From: Propionispira arboris
GTDB taxonomy: Bacteria > Bacillota > Negativicutes > Selenomonadales > Selenomonadaceae
DNA length: 64,000 bases
Assembly (NCBI RefSeq): GCF_900109225.1
Contig: NZ_FNZK01000003.1
Location: 207,218 to 271,217 of the forward strand
Reading direction: 5' to 3'
Notes under the pieces: model-generated
Databases searched by the model: none
What the model was told of the DNA's origin: nothing
Seen by the model: the letters and a program-made list of their open reading frames with translations, nothing else
In this document: piece by piece, positions 1-9,040 of the stretch
Numbering within the stretch: the stretch's first letter is position 1
Layout: the number at the start of each line of letters is the position of its first letter
Translations under genes and position numbers: made by a program

Positions 1-403
1 TCATACCTTGGTCACCGGCACCGATCGCTTCAATTTCATCCATCATAGTGCCTTCTTTTGCTTCTAAAGCTTTATCAACGCCGAGAGCAATATCTGCTGA
101 CTGCTCATCAATTGAAATCAACACCCCGCATGTATCTGCATCAAAGCCATATTTTGCTCTGGTGTAGCCGATATTACGAATTGTATTTCTGACAATTTTC
201 GGAATATCCACATAACAATTTGTCGAAATTTCTCCGGCAACATGAACTTGCCCCGTTGTAATCAATGTTTCGCAGGCAACCCGCCCCGTTGGATCTTTTG
301 CCAAAATTCCATCTAAAATGTTATCGGAAATTTGATCCGCGATTTTATCCGGATGACCTTCTGTTACAGATTCTGATGTAAATAATACACGTTTTTTAGT
401 CAT
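1..403 (-). CDS. metK: S-adenosylmethionine synthetase, N-terminal part
   Basis: Makes S-adenosylmethionine from ATP and methionine in the cytosol. The gene runs off the window edge, so only about the first 134 codons are present. The translation begins [20 protein letters not shown], and the segment [16 protein letters not shown] is the family's N-terminal ATP-binding signature. Later [16 protein letters not shown] and the GAGDQGM motif at the window edge also match MetK. The ATG at 403 follows a clear AGGAGG-like site. It sits directly behind a SAM-I riboswitch, so it should be shut down when its product is plentiful. Confidence 0.97.
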   Translation of the reverse strand, partial: MTKKRVLFTSESVTEGHPDKIADQISDNILDGILAKDPTGRVACETLITTGQVHVAGEISTNCYVDIPKIVRNTIRNIGYTRAKYGFDADTCGVLISIDEQSADIALGVDKALEAKEGTMMDEIEAIGAGDQGM

Positions 404-433
404 ATTATACCTCCTTGTGATTGAATAAAATAA

Positions 434-570
434 AAAAACTCTCTATAAAAGAGAGTTCTGACACTCTCATCTTATAGGCTTCGCCTACAGGATTTGGCAC
501 CGTTTTGATAAAATCAAATGGTTGCCGCAGTTTCATCGGGCCATTCCCTCCACTACTCTTGATGAGTTCC
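434..570 (-). promoter_or_regulatory. SAM-I (S-box) riboswitch with terminator
   Basis: Read on the minus strand, this leader carries the conserved S-box core: AGTGGAGGGAATGGCCCGAT, then GAAACTGCGGCAACC, and later GGTGCCAAATCC. The P1 helix is CTCATC (561-566) pairing with GATGAG (466-471). It is followed by a perfect terminator hairpin with a U run (434-457: AACTCTC and GAGAGTT arms). The family binds S-adenosylmethionine and then favours the terminator. It lies between its own promoter and metK, so it represses metK when SAM is high. Confidence 0.96.
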
Positions 571-588
571 ATATTCAGCTATGTTTTT

Positions 589-617
589 ATAATAAAAGAA
601 CTGACTAGAAAAGTCAA
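589..617 (-). promoter_or_regulatory. Promoter of metK
   Basis: On the minus strand a TTGACT -35 box (612-617) and a TATTAT -10 box (589-594) are separated by 17 bases. The -35 box begins two bases after the coaBC stop codon, so metK has its own promoter in the space right behind coaBC. Transcription would start just before the S-box leader. Confidence 0.75.
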
Positions 618-618
618 C

Positions 619-1818
619 TTAAATTTTGGGTAATGTTGTAATCTTATCTAAGATAATTTTTGCCAATAAATCCTTGCGAAGAAGTGGGAAATCTTCGCAG
701 ACTCCATTACGGTCAATGATTTTTACTATATTTGTGTCCGTATTAAAACCAGCATTCGGTGCGGTCACATCATTGGCAATTATATAATCAAGATTTTTTT
801 TATGGAGTTTTATTTTAGCAAATTCGAGCAAATTCTGCGTTTCCGCAGCAAAGCCAACTAAAATCTGATTTTTTTGCTTTATTTGGCCGAGCTCAAATAA
901 AATATCTGGATTTTTTTCTAAAATCAAAGTCAAAGTAGAACTGTCTTTTTTTATTTTATTTTCAGCGATAGACGATGCCCTATAATCAGCAACAGCTGCC
1001 GCCTTTATAGTGATATCGCTGTCGATAAATTCTTTTTTTACCGCCTCACGCATTTGCATTGCTGTTTCTATTTTGATTAGACGTATGCCATCACTGGCCT
1101 TTAAAACTGACGGTCCAGAAACGAGAACGACACTTGCCCCGCGTCTTGCAGCTTCTTCGGCAAGAGCATAGCCCATCTTACCACTGGAACGATTCCCAAT
1201 ATAACGAACCGGATCAATCGGTTCTCTTGTCCCAGCAGCCGTTACCAGTACTTTTTTGCCACGCAGAGATACTGTATCGCTAAAATGTTCTGCTAATACA
1301 GCTACAATGGACTCTGGCGCAGGCAAACGTCCGATACCAGATGTGCCGCATGCCAATTGACCACTGTCAGGTTGAATTAAATGATAGTGGGCATCTTGCA
1401 ACTTTTTCAGATTGGCTTGCACAATTGGATTCAGATACATGTTTGTATTCATTGCTGGTGAAAAAAACACCGGTGCCTTCGTTGCCATAAGTGTCGTCAA
1501 AAGCATATCGTCGGCAATACCATTGGCAGCTTTACCAATAATATTAGCGGTGGCAGGAGCAATCAGCATGACATCAGCTAACATTGCCAACGCAATATGT
1601 TCAACATTCCAATTGGTTGTTTCATTCCACATACTAACCACAACAGGATTTCCGCTCATCTCACGAAATGTAAGCGGCGTAACAAACTTTGCGGCAGCTT
1701 CTGTCATGATAACATGAACGATCGCACCAGCTTTTTTTAGTCGACTGACTATTTCCACTGCTTTATAGACGGCAATGCCGCCGCTGACACCTAAAATAAT
1801 ATTTTTATCCTTTAACAT
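619..1818 (-). CDS. coaBC: Bifunctional phosphopantothenoylcysteine decarboxylase / phosphopantothenate-cysteine ligase
   Basis: Carries out two steps of coenzyme A synthesis: joining cysteine to 4'-phosphopantothenate (CoaB) and decarboxylating the product with FMN (CoaC). At 399 residues it has the full fused length. The N-terminal half is the flavoprotein domain: GVSGGIAVYK near residue 10, the substrate motif PAMNTNMY near 120, and the active-site cysteine in ACGTSGIGRL near 155. The C-terminal half from about residue 185 is the ligase, starting KKVLVTAAGTREPIDPVRYI and containing SSGKMGYALA. It follows rpoZ by 21 bases in the same direction and is probably the last gene of the gmk-rpoZ operon. 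Confidence 0.97.
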   Translation of the reverse strand: MLKDKNIILGVSGGIAVYKAVEIVSRLKKAGAIVHVIMTEAAAKFVTPLTFREMSGNPVVVSMWNETTNWNVEHIALAMLADVMLIAPATANIIGKAANGIADDMLLTTLMATKAPVFFSPAMNTNMYLNPIVQANLKKLQDAHYHLIQPDSGQLACGTSGIGRLPAPESIVAVLAEHFSDTVSLRGKKVLVTAAGTREPIDPVRYIGNRSSGKMGYALAEEAARRGASVVLVSGPSVLKASDGIRLIKIETAMQMREAVKKEFIDSDITIKAAAVADYRASSIAENKIKKDSSTLTLILEKNPDILFELGQIKQKNQILVGFAAETQNLLEFAKIKLHKKNLDYIIANDVTAPNAGFNTDTNIVKIIDRNGVCEDFPLLRKDLLAKIILDKITTLPKI

Positions 1819-1839
1819 AAATAAACCACCATTTATTTA

Positions 1840-2052
1840 TTATTTAACGACTTCTTTTGTCCGTTCATATTTAATACGGTCTTCAATAATTTCTTCTAAA
1901 GCATTTGTGACATTTTTTGTTGATTTCATCGTTACTTTAAGTTCCGCACCATCTAAAAGTTGACGGGCCCGTTTTGCTGCCAAAACAACTAATGTATATT
2001 TACTATCGACTTTTTTTAACAACTCATCCATTGTTGGGTTTACCATATCCAT
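1840..2052 (-). CDS. rpoZ: RNA polymerase omega subunit
   Basis: A 70-residue omega subunit, which helps assemble RNA polymerase by holding the beta-prime chain. The sequence MDMVNPTMDELLKKVDSKYT, then LVVLAAKRARQLLDG and ALEEIIEDRI, matches the family. A longer reading frame exists upstream, but it overlaps the 3' end of gmk. The ATG at 2052 has AAAGGAG nine bases ahead and lies four bases past the gmk stop, so I chose it. A second ATG at 2046 is possible. The Shine-Dalgarno sequence is inside the last gmk codons, suggesting coupled translation. Confidence 0.93.
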   Translation of the reverse strand: MDMVNPTMDELLKKVDSKYTLVVLAAKRARQLLDGAELKVTMKSTKNVTNALEEIIEDRIKYERTKEVVK

Positions 2053-2056
2053 ATTT

Positions 2057-2674
2057 TCATTCTCCTTTATCTTCACAGATTTGACGAAGCAAATCTGTAT
2101 TACGCAGCACATTGCATTTTTCAGCCTCAACAATAGCGGCAATTTTGTTAGCAGCTACTGTGATTTCATCATTGACCACAACATAATTATAGTATACACC
2201 CATTCGAATCTCATCGCACGCTGCTTTTAAGCGACGGGCAATGCTTTCATCTGAATCTGTGCCTCGTCCACGAATTCTTTTTTCCAATTCAGTCATTGAC
2301 GGTGGGATAATATAAATAAAAACGCCTTGCGGAAATTTTTTTTTGACATTCATAGCGCCCTGTGGATCTATTTCCAAAATGACATCCTGCCCATTTTTCA
2401 ATACTTCCTGAACTCTGGCTAATGGTGTACCATAATAGTTTCCATACACTTCAGCCCATTCGAGCAGTTCTTCTTGTTCAATCATACGCTCGAATTCAAT
2501 TTTATCCGTAAACCAGTAATTGATACCATGTGTTTCGCCCGTACGAGGCTGCCTGGTTGTCGCTGAAATAGAATACGTAAGGGTTTTATGTTCATCCAAT
2601 AATTTTTTGCAAATTGTTCCTTTACCCGTACCGGACGGTCCAGAAATTACAATTAAATTGCCTGTAAAATCCAT
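2057..2674 (-). CDS. gmk: Guanylate kinase
   Basis: Phosphorylates GMP to GDP using ATP, feeding GTP and dGTP pools. The 205-residue length is normal. The P-loop GPSGTGKGT is at about residues 12-20, and the GMP-binding region follows (SISATTRQPRTGE, then GINYWF). The lid-region sequence EKRIRGRGTDSDESIARRL is near residue 130. It begins four bases after remA and is followed after four bases by rpoZ, the order common in Firmicutes. AGGAAG precedes the ATG. Confidence 0.97.
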   Translation of the reverse strand: MDFTGNLIVISGPSGTGKGTICKKLLDEHKTLTYSISATTRQPRTGETHGINYWFTDKIEFERMIEQEELLEWAEVYGNYYGTPLARVQEVLKNGQDVILEIDPQGAMNVKKKFPQGVFIYIIPPSMTELEKRIRGRGTDSDESIARRLKAACDEIRMGVYYNYVVVNDEITVAANKIAAIVEAEKCNVLRNTDLLRQICEDKGE

Positions 2675-2678
2675 CTTT

Positions 2679-2957
2679 TTAGTCTTCCTTTAATTTCAAT
2701 TCCGTATCATCGCTGTCTTTCGTAATCAAACGATGTGCTACAGTTTCCGGTTGTACAGCCGATAAGATCACATGATCGCTATCCGCGATAATAACAGCCC
2801 TGGTTCGTCTTCCATATGTTGCATCAATCAGCATGCCCCGATCACGCGCTTCTTGAATAATGCGTTTAATTGGTGCAGACTCAGGACTAACAATTGAAAT
2901 AATACGATTCGCTGATACAATATTACCAAATCCGATATTAATAAGTTTAATATCCAT
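2679..2957 (-). CDS. remA: RemA family (DUF370) regulatory protein
   Basis: A 92-residue protein of the RemA/DUF370 family. The Bacillus member is a DNA-binding activator of matrix and osmoprotection genes. Here [20 protein letters not shown] and [19 protein letters not shown] are the typical conserved parts. The ATG at 2957 has AGGAG seven bases ahead; an in-frame TTG two codons upstream is less likely. It is located between yicC and gmk, the usual position. What it controls in this organism cannot be told from the window. Confidence 0.9.
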   Translation of the reverse strand: MDIKLINIGFGNIVSANRIISIVSPESAPIKRIIQEARDRGMLIDATYGRRTRAVIIADSDHVILSAVQPETVAHRLITKDSDDTELKLKED

Positions 2958-2993
2958 AGTCAAACTCCTCTCGTTCCCTACCGTTTTTATAAT

Positions 2994-3875
2994 TTATTCT
3001 ACATTTTGAATCTGTTCCCGGATTTTTTCAATCTCACTTTTCATTTCGACTACAAGTTTTGCAGTCTCCATATCATTCGCTTTTGAAGCAATCGTATTCG
3101 TTTCACGATTCATTTCTTGAACAATAAAATCCAGTTTGCGACCAACCGCTGCATTGCTATCCAAAATTGTAGCTCTAAATTGTTTAAAATGACTCTTCAG
3201 TCGCACAAGTTCTTCGGTAAAATTAATTTTCTCCGAAAACAATGCACATTCTTGAATCAAGCGAGCTTCATCAATTTGAGTTTCACTTAACACATCCTGC
3301 AGCTTTTTAAGAAGTTTCTCACGGTAACAAGTAAGGATCATCGGTACCTGCTGTTCTATTTTAGCTACATTCGCTTCTAAGTCATTTAGTCGCATGATTA
3401 AATCATCTAATAAATGCTGTCCTTCCATTATACGCATCGAAACTAATTGGTCCAATGCCTTTTGGACAGTTTCTAAAATAACGGACTCTGCTGCATCCAG
3501 ATCAAATGAATCTTCATCAAGCCGTAACACATCTTGATAATTTGCTATCTCATACACATTACCCGGTGCTGGTATTTTTAGCAGACTACTGATTTCGCTT
3601 AAGGCATTATAGTAAGCGATTGCCAAATCTTTGTCAACTTTTATTTGCTTATGATGTCCCATAGCTTGCTCAAAAGAAATAAATATATCAATTTTCCCAC
3701 GCGTAAGCGAGGCCATAATCAATTTTTTGATTTTATCTTCTAAAGGATTCAAAGCTTTTGGCAAATGAATCATTATATCATTATATCGATAATTCACGGA
3801 TTTAATTTCTACATGCAGTTTATATGTTTCATTATAATATTCACTCGAACCAAATCCCGTCATACTTTTTAACAA
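2994..3875 (-). CDS. yicC: YicC family endoribonuclease
   Basis: YicC-family proteins act as RNA endonucleases in E. coli and Bacillus. The family start reads (M)LKSMTGFGSSEYY and the end reads ANDMETAKLVVEMKSEIEKI, with IVQEMNRETNTIASKAND just before. The frame stays open far upstream, but that part is intergenic and lies beside a repeat. I chose the TTG at 3875: it has AAGGGT about ten bases ahead and restores the usual (M)xKSMTGFG start, giving 293 residues. The ATG at 3863 is the alternative. It is the first gene of the yicC-remA-gmk-rpoZ-coaBC series. Confidence 0.88.
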   Translation of the reverse strand: MLKSMTGFGSSEYYNETYKLHVEIKSVNYRYNDIMIHLPKALNPLEDKIKKLIMASLTRGKIDIFISFEQAMGHHKQIKVDKDLAIAYYNALSEISSLLKIPAPGNVYEIANYQDVLRLDEDSFDLDAAESVILETVQKALDQLVSMRIMEGQHLLDDLIMRLNDLEANVAKIEQQVPMILTCYREKLLKKLQDVLSETQIDEARLIQECALFSEKINFTEELVRLKSHFKQFRATILDSNAAVGRKLDFIVQEMNRETNTIASKANDMETAKLVVEMKSEIEKIREQIQNVE

Positions 3876-3946
3876 AAAAGAAAACACCCTTTCTATAATG
3901 TAAACAAGCATATAAAGAATTATATTCATCATATAGAGATGAAATC

Positions 3947-3980
3947 CCTTTAATTTAGACAAATTTATCTGATTTAAAGG
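3947..3980. repeat. Inverted repeat in the dapF-yicC gap
   Basis: The arms CCTTTAA (3947-3953) and TTAAAGG (3974-3980) enclose an inner AGACAAATTTATCT that is itself nearly palindromic. There is no U run on either side, so it is not a normal terminator. It lies in the leader of yicC. Confidence 0.5.
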
Positions 3981-4005
3981 AAAAACAGCCAATTTTAGTC
4001 TTTAT

Positions 4006-4059
4006 ATATAAGTTGCATTAAATATTCTATGTGGTACTCGTCAATAAGGGGGGATAGGC
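4006..4059 (+). repeat. Palindromic repeat family, partial copy C
   Basis: This 54-base stretch begins ATATAAGTTGCATTAAATAT and continues with a CTCGTCAATAAGGGGGGATAGG-like core. It matches the left end of the two full copies at 20767-20910 and 21569-21716, with changes. Only the left part is present; it stops a few bases before the dapF stop codon. It occupies the dapF-yicC gap. Confidence 0.65.
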
Positions 4060-4065
4060 AATACA

Positions 4066-4908
4066 TTATACGGAATATATGCCAGAGAATACTTTTTCAG
4101 CAGGACCTGACATATACACGGTACCCGCTTGAGTCCATTCTACAAAAAGGAGCCCTCCATCGAGTTCAATTTCTACATTTCTATCCGTTTTGTGATTGAG
4201 CACGGCTGCCACGATCGTAGCACAAGATCCCGTTCCACACGCTAATGTAATCGCTGCCCCACGTTCCCAAACACGCATTCGAATATGTCCGCGATCTTTT
4301 ACTTCAGCAAATTCTGTATTTATTTTTTTAGGAAAATGTTCATTGATTTCAAATAAAGGACCTACTTTTTCCAAATTAATTTGTGCAATATCGTCGACAA
4401 AAACCACACAATGTGGATTGCCCATCGAAACACAGGTCATTTTATATTCCTTATCTAATATTGTAATCGGTTGTGCAATAACCTGTTCACTGCCAAAACC
4501 AGCAACAGGAATCTTATCAGCTGCTAAAATCGGCTCTCCCATGTCAACACGAATTAAATCAACGGTATTTTCTGCAGTCAAAATAATTTCCGGTTTTATA
4601 ATACCAGCGCCCGTTTCAACGGTAAATAAAGTTTTTGTCGTAAGTTTTGCTTCATAAATATAACGAGCAAAACAACGAATTCCGTTGCCGCACATTTCAG
4701 CCTCACTGCCATCCGTATTAAAAATACGCATTTTAAAATCTGCATGATCCGAAGGCATCACTAAAATCAACCCATCCGCACCAATTCCATAATGACGATC
4801 ACAAACTGTAATTGCCAAATTCGAAAAATCATCGATCTGTTCTTTAAAACAATCTACAATAACAAAATCATTGCCGCAGCCTTGCCATTTGCTAAATTTG
4901 AAATTCAT
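4066..4908 (-). CDS. dapF: Diaminopimelate epimerase
   Basis: Interconverts LL- and meso-diaminopimelate for lysine and peptidoglycan synthesis, without a cofactor. Both catalytic cysteines are visible, in MCGNGIRCFA (about residue 80) and in ACGTGSC near the end. The N-terminal KWQGCGNDFV is also typical. The ATG at 4908 is eight bases after GGAGG; an ATG two codons earlier sits too close to that site. The protein has 280 residues. It is alone between rqcH (opposite strand) and yicC, and its 3' end abuts repeat copy C. Confidence 0.96.
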   Translation of the reverse strand: MNFKFSKWQGCGNDFVIVDCFKEQIDDFSNLAITVCDRHYGIGADGLILVMPSDHADFKMRIFNTDGSEAEMCGNGIRCFARYIYEAKLTTKTLFTVETGAGIIKPEIILTAENTVDLIRVDMGEPILAADKIPVAGFGSEQVIAQPITILDKEYKMTCVSMGNPHCVVFVDDIAQINLEKVGPLFEINEHFPKKINTEFAEVKDRGHIRMRVWERGAAITLACGTGSCATIVAAVLNHKTDRNVEIELDGGLLFVEWTQAGTVYMSGPAEKVFSGIYSV

Positions 4909-5065
4909 TTTCATTGCCTCCAATGGTATCTACTTAAATCCTGGCTACATTTTAACCATATGGTATCTATTTTACTTGTTCAGACTCAAAGATGCAATGT
5001 CTTCCCCGAAATATTGCCCTTAAAATTGATATATAGCAACTGCAATAAATTATAAATGCTTGGAT

Positions 5066-5094
5066 TTGACCATTCAAAATTGAGATGCTATACT
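5066..5094 (+). promoter_or_regulatory. Promoter of rqcH
   Basis: TTGACC (5066-5071) and TATACT (5089-5094) are exactly 17 bases apart, and TGC directly before the -10 box makes it an extended -10. Transcription would start about 25 bases before the ATG at 5127, next to a GGAG site. It is in the divergent gap with dapF. Confidence 0.85.
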
Positions 5095-5126
5095 AATTTG
5101 ACACTAGTTAGAATGGAGTTAATATT

Positions 5127-6896
5127 ATGAGTTTAGATGGTTTTTCGATGTATCCTTTGGTTACAGAATTAAATAAACAATTAGCTGGGGGACGAATTGA
5201 TCGGATCTCTCAGCCGAATAAACATACAGTTTTACTCGCAGTACGGCAGCCAGGTCAAAATTTCTCTTTGCACATTTCCATCAATCCACAAAATCCCGTA
5301 ATCAATCTCATTACCCGCTCAGTTGAAAATCCAGCAGAACCACCCGTTTTCTGTATGGTATTGCGCAAACAGATAGAAGGTGGACGAATTGCTGAAATCA
5401 AACAACATGTCCTTGATCGAATTGTTCTAATTGATATTGATACGTTAGGTGCCGGCGGTATTATTTTGACGAAAACACTCGTGATTGAATTAATGGGGAA
5501 ATACAGCAATATGATTCTTCTTCATGAAACAAAAATCATTGACTGCCTTCGTAAAGTTGGCACGACCAGCAGTCGCGTTCGTCTTGTTTTACCTGGTTAT
5601 GAATATTCCCTTCCCCCGAATCAGGACAAATTAAATATCATGACGGATTCCATCGATCTTTTAATTGAAGATTTAAAAAAATACCCTGAATTAAAACTAG
5701 TAAAGGCAATTGTCCAGACTGCAATTGGACTTGGTCCGGTAAGCGCCCGTGAATTTGTTTTTTCGGCGGGATTTTCAGCAAATATATTGGTTAGCGAACT
5801 AGATGAAGCAGATTTTACTTCTTTAAAAACCGCTATAACAGAAGTTCTTACCTTATTTCGCGAAAATCAAATTACACCGATGTTGTTTTTAGACGCAAAT
5901 AATAAAATCGTCGCATCTGCCGGATTTCCTTTACATTATTTAGAAAATGTACTGCCAAAAACCTTTACTACAATGAGTGAACTAATTGATTTTTCAACAA
6001 AACTCACAGGAAATTATACACTACCAGACAAAGACCGTTTCCAAAAGCTTGTTCATGGCGAACTCACTAAATCGGCAAATAAAGCAACTGTTTTAGCAAA
6101 AGAATTGATTCAGGCACAAAATGCTGAGGACTACAAAATAAAAGGCGATATACTGATGACCTATCAGTATCAGTTATCGGATCATTTGGGAGAAATCGTA
6201 GAATTACCCAATATTTATGAAGAAGACCCCGAAAAACATCTCCTAAAAATACCATTGGATAAACGATACTCCATTATTCAAAATATGCAAACTTATTATC
6301 ATAAATACGATAAATTAAAACGTGCTCAAAATCTCCTGCAAATTCAAATTGAACAATGTCAGCAGGATCTTAAATATTTGAGCAGTGTTGAAAGTTCTCT
6401 CGAATCGTCATCAACTTTAATTGAAATTGGTGAAATCAAAACGGAACTGATCGCCAGTGGTTATTTGCATGAACACATTAAGAAAAAAGCCAGTGAAAAA
6501 CCATCCCAGCCATTTAAGTTCAAAGCCAGTGACGGAACCATCATTTTGGTGGGGAAAAATAACTATCAAAATGATAAACTTACTTTCAAAACGGCACATC
6601 GTAAAGATATTTGGCTTCACACAAAGGATTTTCCTGGCTCGCATGTCGTGATTCGCTGCGAAAACGATGCTCCCGCACCCGATACATTGCTTTTAGCCGC
6701 CACTTTGGCAGCCTATTTCAGTAAAGCCAATCATTCTTCTAAAGTGCCCGTTGACTATACACCTTGCCGTTATGTAAAAAAACCGACGGGCGCAAAACCA
6801 GGGTTTGTTATTTTCACAAACCAAAAAACGCTCTATGTTACACCAAATGAACAGGAAATGGCACTGTTAATTTTACAAGACTTAAATAAAAAATAA
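5127..6896 (+). CDS. rqcH: RqcH / NFACT family ribosome quality-control protein
   Basis: RqcH homologues bind 50S subunits with a trapped nascent chain and recruit tRNA-Ala to add alanine tails; older annotation calls the family fibronectin-binding protein A. The protein has 589 residues. It starts MSLDGFSMYPLVTELNKQL, as in the NFACT-N domain (about 1-280), followed by a helical, coiled-coil middle (about 290-440) and the C-terminal NFACT-R (DUF814) part with DIWLHTKDFPGSHVVIR and YVKKPTGAKPGFV. One of only four plus-strand genes supported here, it has its own promoter and terminator. Confidence 0.93.
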   Translation: MSLDGFSMYPLVTELNKQLAGGRIDRISQPNKHTVLLAVRQPGQNFSLHISINPQNPVINLITRSVENPAEPPVFCMVLRKQIEGGRIAEIKQHVLDRIVLIDIDTLGAGGIILTKTLVIELMGKYSNMILLHETKIIDCLRKVGTTSSRVRLVLPGYEYSLPPNQDKLNIMTDSIDLLIEDLKKYPELKLVKAIVQTAIGLGPVSAREFVFSAGFSANILVSELDEADFTSLKTAITEVLTLFRENQITPMLFLDANNKIVASAGFPLHYLENVLPKTFTTMSELIDFSTKLTGNYTLPDKDRFQKLVHGELTKSANKATVLAKELIQAQNAEDYKIKGDILMTYQYQLSDHLGEIVELPNIYEEDPEKHLLKIPLDKRYSIIQNMQTYYHKYDKLKRAQNLLQIQIEQCQQDLKYLSSVESSLESSSTLIEIGEIKTELIASGYLHEHIKKKASEKPSQPFKFKASDGTIILVGKNNYQNDKLTFKTAHRKDIWLHTKDFPGSHVVIRCENDAPAPDTLLLAATLAAYFSKANHSSKVPVDYTPCRYVKKPTGAKPGFVIFTNQKTLYVTPNEQEMALLILQDLNKK

Positions 6897-6946
6897 ACAA
6901 AAACCCTCCTCACTAGTTTTTACGGCTAGTTTGGAGGGTTTTTGTT
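6896..6946 (+). terminator. Bidirectional terminator between rqcH and pyrR
   Basis: AACAAAAACCCTCC and GGAGGGTTTTTGTT arms flank a loop of about 23 bases. T-rich arms on both strands allow it to end rqcH on plus and pyrR on minus. Confidence 0.9.
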
Positions 6947-6960
6947 TATCTACTGCAGCT

Positions 6961-7518
<558 letters not shown>

Positions 7519-7541
7519 TCATCCCTTCAGAAAACACTAGA

Positions 7542-8471
7542 TTATTTATTTTTGGTTCTAGTACGTAGTTTTATTAATATTTTAGCCATATCGTCTGGTA
7601 TGGGGGCAGAAAAAAATAGTTTTTCCTTAGTAATCGGGTGAATTAAAGACAAGTTTTCGGAATGCAAAGCTTGTCCGTTAATCTTAAATGGTGATTTCGT
7701 TGTACCATATTTCGGATCTCCAATCAACGGATGTCCAATATGTGTCATATGAACACGAATTTGATGTGTCCGGCCAGTCATTAAAGTACATTCTACTAAA
7801 GTGTAATCGCCATATCTTTCTAAAACTTTAAACTTAGTTGAAGCCGGTTTCCCGTTTGTAACAACAATTGCCATTTTTTTTCGATCTTTAGGATCACGCC
7901 CAATATCACCATGAATGATACCAGATTCTTCCTTTATATTTCCTTTTACAATGGCTAAATATTGTCGATGAGCCGTTTTGCTTTTTATTTGTTCCGCTAA
8001 ACTCGTATGGGAAAGATCATCTTTCGCTGCAATCATGACACCAGAAGTATCTTTATCCAGCCTATGCACAATCCCCGGACGAATTTCCCCATTAATACCA
8101 GATAAATCCTTACAATGAGCCAAAAGTGCATTTACTAATGTTCCACTATAAATACCGGATGCTGGATGTACAACCATACCTCGCGCTTTGTTGATAACAA
8201 TAATATGTTGGTCCTCATATAAAATATCAAGTGGCAGATCCTCCGCTTGAATTGAAATTGCTTGCGGCTCAGGAACGACCACTTCGACATGGTCTCCATT
8301 ACATAATTTATAATTTGATTTTTGTATTTTCTGATTGACGGTAACATGACCATCCAAAACTAATTTTTGGACAAAAGATCTGGAGTGATCTGTTATTTGT
8401 TTGGCTAAAAAAACATCTAAGCGCTCTGGCGTTGTTGCAGTAAATTCATATTCATTCATTAATACGGTCAT
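7542..8471 (-). CDS. RluD-family 23S rRNA pseudouridine synthase
   Basis: Converts uridines to pseudouridine in RNA, most likely 23S rRNA. The N-terminal S4 RNA-binding domain spans about residues 13-75 (TPERLDVFLAKQI, VQKLVLDGHVTVNQ). The catalytic domain follows, with the active aspartate in GIVHRLDKDTSGVM and the motif MTGRTHQIRVHM. At 309 residues it equals Bacillus YlyB in length. The ATG overlaps the lspA stop (ATGA), and a Shine-Dalgarno site lies in the last lspA codons, so translation is probably coupled. The exact target uridines cannot be read from sequence. Confidence 0.93.
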   Translation of the reverse strand: MTVLMNEYEFTATTPERLDVFLAKQITDHSRSFVQKLVLDGHVTVNQKIQKSNYKLCNGDHVEVVVPEPQAISIQAEDLPLDILYEDQHIIVINKARGMVVHPASGIYSGTLVNALLAHCKDLSGINGEIRPGIVHRLDKDTSGVMIAAKDDLSHTSLAEQIKSKTAHRQYLAIVKGNIKEESGIIHGDIGRDPKDRKKMAIVVTNGKPASTKFKVLERYGDYTLVECTLMTGRTHQIRVHMTHIGHPLIGDPKYGTTKSPFKINGQALHSENLSLIHPITKEKLFFSAPIPDDMAKILIKLRTRTKNK

Positions 8472-8908
8472 TGCATTCTTCCTTTAAAAAGTATTGTATA
8501 TATAATCAGTCCAACTCCACAAACAATAGCAATATCGGCTATATTGAAAATTGGCCATATTCTAAAATCAAAAAAATCAACCACATAGCCGGTTTGAATT
8601 CGATCGATTAAATTCCCGACAGCCCCGCCTAATAAAAGTGCTGACCCTGCTTTTAACGGAAATTTCTCCTGCCGTAGTCTTGGATAAAAAAACATTGCCG
8701 CTAAAAGAATAAACACACCAATCAAAATAAAAAAGATGCGTTGGTTTTCCAATATTCCAAAAGCTGCTCCCGGATTTAAAATGTATGTAATATGAAAGAC
8801 ATGAGGGATTACCGGTATCGACATCCCCAGATTCATAATGGACTGAATATAAAATTTTGAAAATTGATCGACTAATATAATAACCAGGCATAAGATTAAT
8901 ATTGGCAC
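8468..8908 (-). CDS. lspA: Lipoprotein signal peptidase (signal peptidase II)
   Basis: An aspartic protease in the inner membrane that removes signal peptides from lipid-modified prolipoproteins. It has 146 residues and four hydrophobic segments. The catalytic aspartates lie in GGAVGNLIDRI (about residue 97) and in IWPIFNIADIAI (about 120). ileS, which precedes lspA in many Firmicutes, is absent here; divIVA and a terminator come instead. Confidence 0.95.
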   Translation of the reverse strand: MPILILCLVIILVDQFSKFYIQSIMNLGMSIPVIPHVFHITYILNPGAAFGILENQRIFFILIGVFILLAAMFFYPRLRQEKFPLKAGSALLLGGAVGNLIDRIQTGYVVDFFDFRIWPIFNIADIAIVCGVGLIIYTILFKGRMQ

Positions 8909-8937
8909 GCAACAACCCTCGATTCTTTTTATAATAT

Positions 8938-8966
8938 ATTATAGCATAGCTTCACTAAAATATGAA
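8938..8966 (-). promoter_or_regulatory. Promoter of lspA-rluD-pyrR
   Basis: A perfect TATAAT (8938-8943) preceded by TGC forms an extended -10, with a weaker TTCATA -35 (8961-8966) at 17 bases. It lies between the divIVA terminator and lspA, making lspA the first gene of a three-gene unit. Confidence 0.7.
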
Positions 8967-9003
8967 TTTGCCAGATGAAACTTCATATTTGTTCCATATC
9001 ATT

Positions 9004-9040
9004 AAAATAACAACGAGCTAAAAGCCCGTTGTTATTTTTA
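9004..9040 (-). terminator. Terminator of the division cluster after divIVA
   Basis: AATAACAACG and CGTTGTTATT arms, with an inner GGC/GCT stem, are followed by a T run on the minus strand. The upstream arm overlaps the divIVA stop codon. Confidence 0.85.

Noticed and set aside
619..1818. Open frames on the opposite strand of coaBC, dapF, ahcY, ftsK and other long genes
   Set aside because: They lie wholly inside well-supported genes, lack ribosome sites, and read as mirror frames with unusual composition.
2053..2142. Longer N-terminus for the omega subunit
   Set aside because: The extra 30 codons overlap the end of gmk and do not fit the family. The ATG at 2052 has a proper ribosome site.
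3876..3992. Extended N-terminus of yicC
   Set aside because: The upstream part is intergenic and includes an inverted repeat; family members start with (M)xKSMTGFG.
4924..5060. Possible further copy of the palindromic repeat in the dapF-rqcH gap
   Set aside because: GATGCAAT and ATATAGCAACTGCAAT are reminiscent, but order and spacing do not match copies A and B.
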